Of a DNA stretch of 64,000 nucleotides, positions 46,255 to 57,100 are shown in pieces. Origin of the DNA: Channa striata. Its lineage: Eukaryota > Chordata > Actinopteri > Anabantiformes > Channidae. Position numbers and translations under genes: made by a program. Each line of letters starts with the position of its first letter. Positions within the stretch are counted from its first letter, which is position 1. The stretch is from contig CM065172.1 in assembly GCA_033026295.1 (NCBI GenBank), positions 11,081,665 to 11,145,664 on the forward strand, in the 5' to 3' direction. The notes under the pieces are model-generated. The model worked only from the letters and a program-made list of their open reading frames with translations. It did no database searches and was not told the origin of the DNA.

Positions 46255-49200
46255 GTTTCAGTCCCTCTCCTCAATTTTAAATGCCATCATTTATTTCCAT
46301 AAATACCACACAGACAGTATGACAGTACAAACCCAAAATGGCTGATCATGTACCCAAATAATGTACTATGAACCACATGATTGAAAAGTTATTGGGCCTC
46401 ACAGCCATGCAGTAATATTTTTTTTTATTCTTGTCCAAACTTTTGGCTACTTTTCTCCATAACGCCACATTAGATTCACCAAACGCTTTGCAAATTGTTT
46501 CAGACTTGATAAATATTGTTTTTTTTGGATGGTATACAGTGTACATTTAGCTAACATCAATTTGTAACAATTAAATTCTAAAATGATTAGGGTGAAGCCA
46601 CAATATGTGAAAAGTGTGTTTCCCTTTAGATAAAGGTAATCCTTATGTTCATGACAAGTATGAGAGGTTTAGACCACGCTACAAGTTCATTCTTACCTTT
46701 AGAAAAATATAACAATGAGACAATCCATGAATGATGCAGATTTATTTAAACTGCAGTTAAGGACAAATCTGGAACTTCATAAACATCTTCAAAAGTGGTC
46801 AGTCACAACAAACTACTTATTTTGTAGCATAATCAAGCCCAGAGACTCCAATGTTAAATTTACAATATGCAACTTTTGGCAGTCAAGACAGTGGTGGCAC
46901 GGAACTCAAACTAAGTCACACCACTTTGCCCAGTCCTCCCTCTCCCTGCTGTGCCAAATTTTGCTGCCCTCTGCCCAAACACATGAATGCTAAAGAATGT
47001 CCTCATTTATTTCTACAAAATAAATATTCCAACTCGTGAATATTGTACTTTTAATACACAGTTATGACATTCTTGAGTAGGAGATTATTTTAACTCAGAG
47101 CTTCCAACCACATCTGGATCACCCAATAAATTTGCAACTGTGTATGTACATACTGTATGGGTGAACATTCTAATCAGAGCTATTAACTGATGCACTCATT
47201 TATATTAGTATTAACGTTTTTAGTGGTCATGGTATAGAGTAATATGGACATTTTAGGTGAATGAAATCTTTAGGTTTTGGACTCAAGCAAATATTTTTGA
47301 AAATGTCACCTTGGGCTCTGGGAAGCATTTTTCTTTGTTTTCCGACATTTTAGATACCCATTTGCAAATAGTGAAAATAATCATTAGTCACCGTGTAGTT
47401 TGCATCCTTCTGGGCACCACACAGCTAAGGCGAGTCCATGTGCATCATCAGCCGCTGCAGTTGAGACAAGAGGTTTAACGTGCTGCCGATTGTGCCAGTC
47501 TGATAAGTGAAATCTATCCACCAGCTTAGACACTGTTTGGCAAAATGTGCGGTCAGCTGTGTTTTAATACTTTGTAAATCTGTTCTTTGTTGTCATTGTA
47601 TTGACTTTTTATGTGCTATCTGTTGTCATTGTTTATTTATGTGATTCAGCATAACCCCACTTCTCAGGTATTCAGACCTGCTTCACCCTACCTTTCGATT
47701 GCTCTAAAATGGCAGGAGCAGATAGATCAGAAATCTGTCAGCATACGACACAAGGGTCTATTTAACAGTCTGACTTGACGAATGGAAAGCCTGATATGTG
47801 CAATGATTTAGCAGACATTAAGACTTCTTGATGGATTAGAGCAGGCCTGAGGGGCTTCTGTGGGAAAGGGCATAGGAGTAATGGCATTAATGACACCCAC
47901 ACAAGGCTAATATATCAGGATTTGGGGGGCTAAATCAGGACAATCCCATCAAGATGACACCAGGAAGAAGGGTGTGTGTGTGTGCGTGTGTGTGTGTGTT
48001 AGAGAGAGTGTGTGCATGTACCTGGTTATTACCTTACCCTGCAGTGTCCCGGACGTGTGTGTGTGTTCAAGAACACTGCTGAGCTACAAAACGTACTTTC
48101 AAATCATCTTTCGTACTTAATTGTCTTTTAGGGCTTTGAGCAACTAAAGTGTTGAGGATATCCAAATAACAAGGTCAATATGGGATGCAGGAAAAAACAA
48201 GTTTAAGCCAGGGAGGAGTTAAATGTCTGAAGTTTTCAAATTAATTACCACGGATTGCCAGTGCAAGAGAACAAGTTGATAAAAAAACGATAATCCAAGG
48301 CTGGATCAGGTGCATCTTGCAGGATAAAGTTTGTTTTAAATGTGACGCCAAAAGGTTTTCTTCCCAGATGAGTGTCGATAGTTTTTTCTGAATGCAGTCT
48401 TTGAACTCTGTTACGTTATCTTTGTGGCTTTACGTGTGATTAATCTGTATACGTTCATCCCAGAATGTCATTGTTGAGCTAAGAAATGTTTACACAGGAA
48501 ATGCATCTTTATGGATGGTTTATTGATTATAAGAAGTGAAAAAAGACATCACACAGTTTATGAACTTGTGTCTTTGGTACATAGAAGCATTGCCAATCTC
48601 TTTGTTTTGTAATGTATCAGTACTGTGGAGATTTTGATTTGAATTTTCTCTCTCTCTTTTTTAATGTTTGCAATGGTTCCTAGTTGTTTATTTTTTATTT
48701 CCAAAAATTCTGCACAAAGGTCAAGTGTTGCTTTAAAATAACAATTAAGAGCCAGCGTTGGCTCATTGAAAAGCCGGTGGTTTGAGGTCTCTCTTGCACT
48801 CGTATAGTACCCTGCACATACTGTGTGTATTCTGTTGTGATTTGAAGCAACGCCTCCAACCAGGAGAACAAATTGTAGTGTCCTACTTCCAATTGTAATT
48901 CTCAGTCAAACCCAAAATATGAAAAATACATGAGCAGAGAGTAACATTTCCTAGCAGCTGCTATCACACAGAGCCTTTTGGTGCAGTGACACAAGCGCTA
49001 CCTGTTACAAGGTAGTCGGCCAGTGCACAGTGCATAATATGAGTAGTACTATCTACTAGTACTTTTATCTATCTGCTAGTACTAGTTTTTTATACCAATA
49101 CAACTTTACAATTTCCTTGTTTCTTTAAAGATCAGAAAAGGCGGGATTGATCGGGAACAAGTTACCCAATTTGTAATTCCAGAAAATTTTAAGAAATACA

Positions 49201-50299
49201 ATTAGGCCGCTGGGTGACAACGCTTGGCCTTTCTGTTGTGACTCCTCAGTATTGTGCTGTCCAGGTGATCTCCGTGAGATCGTGGCAGAAACTTTTTTCA
49301 CGTTGAAAAGTCATCAGCTGATCTTGATACGCTGAAGCTGTGCATGTATGATATTGTTTGGTGCATTTGTGTTTTCTAAATGAGGGAGTTAATAAAAACA
49401 GTTCACTGAGAATTTTTTCTTGGCTTTCCTTTCTTTTTCTTTTTCGAAATATGTGTGGCACTGTGTCATTTTCAGCATCGGCAGTTTTAGTGTGTCTTCT
49501 GCTGCAGGAAGAATTTTAGTGGTGCCTCGGGGCACCATCAAAGCTATAAAATGCATAATATTATGAAAAAGCACATAAATGACAGTAAATGGTAGTGGTA
49601 ATGTTCTGTTCATTGGATATTGGGTAAAGATCCCATTCACCAAGGCTTTTGCTGCATATACTAATTGTTTTATTATATAATAAGGGGCATTATCAAGAGA
49701 ACTTAATGTGTTTAATACCAACATGCATTATATAAAAGAACACATCATCTTAAAACCATCATGTATCTTGCATTTGGCTTTGTGCTTTTCTTTTACAACA
49801 GATACTGATCCATTGGCGCATGTATTTGTTGAATTTCACATACTTCGCACCAAAACAATGGAAAGCTACTGTGAAATATTGACTGAGTCAGTGTTGCAGA
49901 GATGCTTTTAAGATAATAAGAGGGAGAGGACCCTGTGAATAGATCAATAGGAAGGGGAAGTGAAGAAAAGAGAGGTTTCTCTCTACACACCACAGATCAT
50001 CCATAATGAGCTTGCGTGTCAATACTTAGGCAATGGCTCTTCACATGCTATTGACTGCTGAAACACAACAGCAGGCGACTGGAACGTCTTTGTACGCTCA
50101 ACACTAAAGGTGGGGCGTCCATGTGTAGCCAGGATAACCACTCCTGTGCTGACAACCACAAAATTCTCAAATTCACATATGCTTAATATTTGCCTTGACA
50201 TATTGGTTAAGACATGGTTGGTGTATATTACAATAGTTCTGCATGTGCTTCATAACACAGTGCAGATGCTCTGGCTGTTGCAGAGGACGAATGTCCACA

Positions 50300-50313
50300 C
50301 TGCCCCCTGGTGG
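50300..50313 (-). promoter_or_regulatory. CTCF-like motif (14/14 match to the core consensus)
   Basis: The plus strand reads CTGCCCCCTGGTGG. On the minus strand this matches the vertebrate CTCF core CCASYAGRKGGCRS at every position. It lies about 700 bases before the EXOSC10 start codon. Binding is not shown by sequence alone. Confidence 0.55.
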
Positions 50314-50829
50314 TGGCAGGATCCTGGTGCAACACAATCGTGGTGAAGTTGGGTGGAGGCTGTTCCCTGCTTCTCTGCAGTGTCCCTGCATTGGATTGGA
50401 CGTTAACAAACAGGGGACATAATGCCATTTTTAATGTAACATAATCTGGGTGGTGTTAAGAATATTACTAAAACAAAGAACTCATAGTGCTAAAATGTGT
50501 CAAATGAAAGGTACGCATTTTACATTTTAGGAATATGTTTTGTTCTATTTTTTTCTTTTTTATTATGTGTGCATGTAACAGTCAAAATTCAAAATAATCT
50601 ATTAACACATTTCAAGTGAGAGAGAGTGCTCATAATCTTTAAAAAAAAAGGATTGCCATGAAAAATTAATATTGCTGTTAAAGGCGTGAATTTAGGAAAA
50701 ATACTTGAGGATGAATTTTAAAATATGTACAATAGTTAGTTTTAACAATGGTGTGCTAACATGCCGTTATGTTTTGTTAGTTTTTTGTAAATATTACGTC
50801 ATCGTCTATAGGTGTGTGTTACATATAGT

Positions 50830-51009
50830 ATTTCTATAAATTTACTAAAGGTACAAATCCATAGAATATAGTACCTCCACTCTCCGCCGGTAGGTGGCGC
50901 TGTGACTGTCCGCGTCCGTTTCTCCAGCTCCGACACTCACACACACACGCAGATGAAATGCGCAGCTTCCTGTAGCTCACATGTACACAGAGCAGAGCCG
51001 GAGCAGATA
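50830..51009 (+). promoter_or_regulatory. EXOSC10 promoter-proximal region and 5' UTR
   Basis: Composition shifts from AT-rich DNA to CpG-containing sequence just before the start codon (several CpGs in 50,885-50,940). No TATA box is evident at a sensible distance, as expected for a housekeeping promoter. In-frame upstream ATGs at 50,902 and 50,953 have weak contexts. The transcription start was not located. Confidence 0.5.
50887..50900 (+). promoter_or_regulatory. CTCF-like motif (13/14 match to the core consensus)
   Basis: CCGGTAGGTGGCGC matches CCASYAGRKGGCRS except at the third base. It lies about 110 bases before the EXOSC10 start codon and points opposite to the motif at 50,300. Confidence 0.5.
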
Positions 51010-51132
51010 ATGGATTCTTCAAAAGGTGATAAGTCCACAAACAGACACATTCAGGACGGGAACTCGGACGCCAACGACGAGGACAAACACGAGCTGTGTC
51101 CCGGCTTCAAAGACGTGGACGCCTTCGTAAAA
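51010..51132 (+). CDS. exosc10: EXOSC10 coding exon 1: start codon and acidic N-terminus
   Basis: The exon encodes MDSSKGDKSTNRHIQDGNSD, an acidic stretch, then CPGFKDVDAFVK. The donor AAA|GTACGT (phase 0) gives the FVK junction of the family. A second possible donor four bases on, GTAC|GTGAGA, would change phase and bear on the frame problem in exon 2. Confidence 0.88.
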
Positions 51133-54100
51133 GTACGTGAGACATCCGGGCTGGAGCTCAAGCTAGCAGCCAACGTGGAGCTAGTAGGCTAACACGACTG
51201 ATGTGTGTGTGTGTGTGTGGAAACATCCACAGTGAACTCTCACACACACACACAGAGCAAAGAGTCAAAGTGATGGCTGTTACCACCTATAGATTATTAG
51301 GAACTCTGAGGAACGGTCATCGGCATATATTGGGGGTGTTACAGCATCAATAGCAATGTTTAAGATATTAATGTTAGACATTAAACTGTCTGTCTGTCTG
51401 TCCTCTGCAGTATGGACTGGGAGCTGTTTATCTGCCACCAAAGCATCCGCAGGCTTGCCCCAACCCGGAGATGAATATGATTTCTACCGGAGCTTCCCAG
51501 GCTTCCAGGAGTTCTGTGAAAGTCAAGGAGATAAACTGTTGCACTGGTGAGTTCGTAGCAGGCGCGTGTGTTTTTGCTCCGAGTTGAAGCTCAGTCAGAT
51601 TTCCACGTGCTTTTGAGTATCTGTTCCTCCTTCATTTAACTTTGAGCTCATGCACATTATAGATTCTCAAACTTATTTACTCTTGTCAGGAGCTGTGCAT
51701 CTCCAGTAGCATGTGAAACTTCTTTGTTGAAGTTAGATGTGAATTTCCAATTTCCTCTAAACAGAAAAAAATATATTTTAGCAGTGTTATTAGCATCAAA
51801 TAATGACATGATATGTCCATGACATTAGCAGTTTCCCATTTTGATGCAGTGTAGGAGGCATTTTTGGTTGACCTCAAAGCAGCTTGGTCTTTCTCCTACG
51901 TACGAGAAATTAATTTTAATTTTTGCTGTGTCTGTGTGTTAGCATGAGTCAGATAATGCAGCACCACGGCTGCAGATCTCACATGAGAGACCGGAACAAG
52001 CTCACGGGGCTGGAGGAGAGGTTTGATTTGGTTGTGGACTCAAATGACATCATCCTTGAAAGAGCGGTATGACCTGCATGTTTGGTGTTTTACAAGTTTT
52101 TTATTTTTTAGACAGAAAAGTTATTACAAATAGCTAAGCTCTTGTATCTGATTCCCAGGGGATTCTTCTTGATGAAGCTGATGGTGTGAACAGAACCCAA
52201 CAGCCTGTCATGCCTGCAGGGTTTCAGCCTCCAAAGATTGTTGTTTCCAGCTGGAATCGCAAGGTCAGCTCATTAACCCCTCAGCTCCTACAATGCAGAT
52301 GCCAGTCTGTGTTTTGGGCACGTTTCAAGTTGAACCGTTATGTGCCTGTTTTACCAGTCAAATATTTAAATTACTATAAGTTTTTTGGAACACGTGATAA
52401 ATATTTATGGTGGTGCTTCACACCTTTTGGTAACAATGCTTTTATTGATTAGGGTTCGGGCTCTGGCACACATTCTGAGACCTTCCGACTTCTTCATGCC
52501 AAGAATGTAACGAGGCCTCAGCTAAAATTCAAGGAAAAAGTTGACAACAGCAACACACCATTTATTCCCAAGATCTTCATCAAACCCAATGCAACAAAGC
52601 CTCTTCCTTCTTGTGAGATCTACTTTTCATTTTTTCATCAAATCTTTTTCCTGTCAGTTTTTTTCAAAAGATTTTGTCAAAACACAGTTTAAGTAGCATT
52701 TTTAATGTATTTTACTCTTGCACATTATCTGAAGATTTCACCAACAAACAAATGCGTAAAGAGAGACCCGAGGACCTTGATGTCCCAGCTGCCCTGGCGG
52801 ATTTCATTCACCAGCAGAGAACTCAGGAACATGTTGACGATATGTAAGACTCATCCCATTTAATAATAACTTTTTTATTTCTATTTCTTGTTGTCTATGA
52901 AAACGTTTTTGATCCCTGTAGGTTTGCACACCCTTACCAATATGAACTGGAACATCTTACAACACCAGAAATCCTTCTATCTAAGCCAGAACCTCAGGCA
53001 AGTTACAGTAATCTAATGAAGAGGATCTTGTTTGATTATTGAAGTCTGTCTAATCTGCTGTCTGCGGATTTTTTTTTTTTTTAGATGTACAAACCAATAG
53101 CTGAGACCAAGTGCACCTTCATTGACACCTTGGAGGATCTGGTGGCTATGAATGAAAAGCTTTGCAAACTGTCTGAGTTTGCAGTGGACCTTGAGGTAGT
53201 ATTGCTTTTAATGTTAAAATTATGTGTCAGGGATTTATTCAATCAATTCTTCGCTAACTCTTAGACTGTTGTTGAAGCATTTGTGAAGCGGTCATGTTCC
53301 CTTATATGTGTTGAAGATTGATGTGTTTTGTTCTCCATTGCAGCACCATTCCTATAGGTCGTTTCTTGGCCTCACCTCTCTGATGCAGATCTCCACAAGA
53401 GACGAAGACTTCATCATTGACACACTGGAGCTTCGTGGCGAAATGTACATCCTCAACGAAGCATTTACTGACCCTGCTATTGTCAAGGTAATAGGAATTG
53501 TGTTCGGAATGTGTTTTATTCCTATTTCCTCTTGTGTGATATTAACTAGTATTTTAAAGGAGTGGTGTAATTATGTGGCCTAATTGTGAATTATATGACA
53601 TGACAACACAAAAATTGTTAATATCTCTACACATATTGCACGTACAACTAAAACTGTCAATAAAGTTGATGTTAAAGATACAAATGTCAGCAGACATTGT
53701 GCAGGTCTCAAAGCAGTTACAGCATTTAGCATTTTTGTTATTTTAGATTTTTTTGTTTGTGTTGGTTTCTTAAATTATTAGCATTTTTTTGTTAAGCATT
53801 TTCTGTTATATTGATCTCTTGCGGTAATATGCTTTTCCAAAAGAACTAAACCCGTTGCAATTCATAACCTTGTCTGAACTGTACTGATATTAATTGACTA
53901 CACGGATCAGTATTTTGGGATTTATTCATAGTCTGGTCTCTTTACAGACCAGTGCGTTTGTCTGCGCTATAAACCTGTGTCTCTGGGGTGTCATCACATC
54001 CCCAAATCTCTGCAATTTAAAATGGCCTCAAGGTATAATAAGCATATGACATTGGAGATGTCTCAGACTACGTCATGTACTGGTTAAATTTAAATCATTC

Positions 54101-57100
54101 AATTATCACCTGTGGAGATTAGATGGTAACCTGGAAAAGAGGATCTCTACCAATGTAAAATTTGTAAAGATTTAACCACGGAGTCTCTAAGTGTGAATTT
54201 CTTTGAGGTGTCTGAGCCCCCACCGTTTTCATAAAGTTGGTGGATATCTTGTGGCGTGTGGGAGCCAACATGAGTCACACACTGTAGGACACCTGTGAAA
54301 ACGTGTGGTGTGTGTGGGCTTTGGACTACAGAGAGATCCTGTGAAAACAATCCAACTGGAAAATTGTCACAGCATGTCGCCAATTTCACAAAAAAATATT
54401 TTCTTTCAAATACTTTCTGTATTTCATCGTTATTTTTTTGTTTGTTTTCTGTTGCTTTTTGTTTTGTTTTGTTTTTTTATCAAGTTGGCACCAGGTTCCC
54501 ACTGAATTTGCTGTTTTTCCTGTTCTCAGGTATTTCATGGTGCTGACTCCGACATTGAGTGGCTCCAGAGGGACTTTGGCTTGTATGTTGTCAACCTTTT
54601 TGACACGCATCAGGCCAGTCGAGCTCTGAACCTGGCCAGACATTCCCTCGATCACCTTCTCAAACACTTCTGCAATGTGGAGTCGGACAAACGCTACCAG
54701 CTCGCTGACTGGAGGATTCGGTATGAAGATGACTAAATTATTTGATGCTTTTTAACTTTGGCATAGAGTGCCTTTAAACAGGGCAACTCAATATGTTTTT
54801 CAGGTTTTAATGGTTTTGGGTAATGCAGTAATAATTGTTCATAACTTGGCCCTTTAGCCCATTGACAGACGAAATGGTGCAATATGCCCGGACAGACACC
54901 CACTACCTACTTTACATCTATGACTGTGTGAGGGCACAGCTGTTGGATCACCACCACGGGCAGCCTGGCCTGCTGCAGAGTGTCTGGAACAAGAGCAAGG
55001 ACATTTCTTTGAAGGTTTGCACAGGGTTACATTGACAGTCATAACTGCACATTTATATTCCAGTTCCAATTCTGGTGTTTTCTACCCAATATTTGCATAG
55101 TTAATTTTATTGCTTCATAATTGTGAATTTCCACACACAATCGTATGAATCTTCTCCCTTTTGATGATGATTTACCATATGTCTTCCTTTCTTACAGAAA
55201 TATGTGAAGCCTATATTCACAGAAGAGTCATATTTAGAGGTACAGAGGAAGCAGAAGAAGTCTTTTAACACCCAGCAGCTCACTGCCTTCAGATTGCTAT
55301 TCGCCTGGAGGGACAAGCTGGCCAGGCAGGAAGATGAAAGCACTGGGTAGGCTGTTTGGAAATGGATGGACTTGCTGTTCTGTAAATCTGCTAGAGCTGT
55401 TTTCCTATTTATAGTTTGCGACCAACCAGATTTTGCAGCCTTTGTGATTTTGTGACAGCCTCCCAGCTCTTAGCCTCTTTATCTCTCTTACCATGTGTTA
55501 ATGTAGTGTTAATATTGTGTTTAGATATGTCCTGCCCACTCATATGATGAACAAGATATCTGAAGAACTACCCAAGTAAGTTGACTAGGTTACTCATGCT
55601 TTAATTTATTTTTAATTTATTTATTTTTTCTTTTTTTACACGTAAATGTTGTTTTTATTCAGCATTTTGTCTTTATCTACTCAGAGAGCCTCAGGGCATC
55701 ATTGCCTGTTGTAACCCTGTCCCCCCACTGGTGAGGCAGCAGGTCAACGAGCTTCATTTGTTAGTGCAGCAAGCCAGAGAAATGCCTCTGCTTAAGGTAA
55801 GAAAAATAGGTGTAAGAAGTTTGAATATGATGTTTTTTGCCAGTGTTATTTCAGTGTTGGTGTTTTAAAATCACTTGAGAGTGAGGGCATTCGGATCAGA
55901 CATTACAGTGTTCTCTGTACTTCACACAGGCTGAGATTGCTGCTCAAAAAACGAAGGGGCTCACACCAGTGAGAAAGGTTGGTTTAAAATAAAACTTTGT
56001 AATATTTTCAGATTTTCTTTTAGTGGTCATTAAAGAAACAGCTGTGATGTTATGTAATTTTTTAGCCAGAGGTCACATTATTTGGTCCTCACGATATGTC
56101 CAGGGCGCCTGGAAGTGATCACCGCCACTTTTCACATGATGGTAAGTGTAATTGTTGTACATGTTGTATGTTATCTCCCCAATTTAATATTTTGGCCCAT
56201 ATTTTGACCTTAAAGGTGTCGTTTTTTCTCTTCAGATCTGCCTATCAAACAAGGAATGCTGTTTTCAGATGAGCACAAAATGGATGTCGACATGCAGAAA
56301 ATAAGTTGTCTCATTGCACCAGCTAAAATCACACTTTTCAAGGTGACTTTTAGTTGTTTTTATTTTATCCAGTTGTTTTATACAGTCGAGTGAAAAAGCC
56401 TCCCCCTTAAAATGGCAAAAATAATAAAAGAAAGTATTTTTTGTATCAACATAATATTTAATAAACATTCAGCTAAACAGAAAACATCAGGTGTTTGAAA
56501 AAAATCAATGCTTGACTGAGAGCAACAGTGTGATCAGAAAAATGGAAGAACTCTAAATAAAATCAGTGAACTTTCATAAAGCTGGAAAGGGAAATATAAT
56601 ATTTCATAGCATTTAGGGATATGAGTCCCAACTGTGAAGGCCCTAATCCTGGAATGGAGGTAAAATGGCACACTAAGACTCTTCAAAAAGTGGAAGAAAA
56701 ATAACTGAAAGGCATTAAGAAATTTGTTTAAAAGGCTAGATAGGAATTCAAAACTAAGAGTCTTAATAAATCCACATCTCCACAGTAATGATACTCTGCA
56801 CAAGTCTTGATTGGTTAGGGGAAAAGCTTGTTGGAGGATGGTGAGGAGCATGTGAACAAAACCAGGTGAGTTTGAGGAGCAGTGAGAGGTTGAATTCAAC
56901 GGTCATAGTCCACACAGATATGTGGGGGCAGGAGATAAAACTGCACATGAAAAGAGGAACAAAATTCAAACATAGTGGAGATTTCCTGGGGTTTTTTGGG
57001 GTATACGTCTGCCTCAGGCACTGGAGCTCTGCATAAAGTGGAATGAAGAATGAATACAGCCCAACACCAGATGATTGTAAAGGAAAGCCTCATGCCATCA

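Larger units (their letters stand above)
44744..50880 (+). other. Contactin 3' UTR (undefined end) and intergenic DNA before EXOSC10
   Basis: The 3' UTR starts after the TGA. AATAAA strings occur at 47,019-47,024 and 47,125-47,130, but nothing in the sequence shows which, if any, is used. A decayed interspersed repeat lies at 46,158-46,254, and a TG-rich tract with GAGAG follows near 47,970-48,020. CTCF-like motifs lie near the right end. No other gene is visible. Confidence 0.7.

Noticed and set aside
46850..46990. Possible interspersed repeat beginning 'acaatatgcaacttttggca'
   Set aside because: It resembles fragments of fish repeats only over short strings. Not enough to call.
53488..54529. 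Possible intron-hosted snoRNA in EXOSC10 intron 9
   Set aside because: No convincing box C/D or H/ACA arrangement with closing stem was seen.
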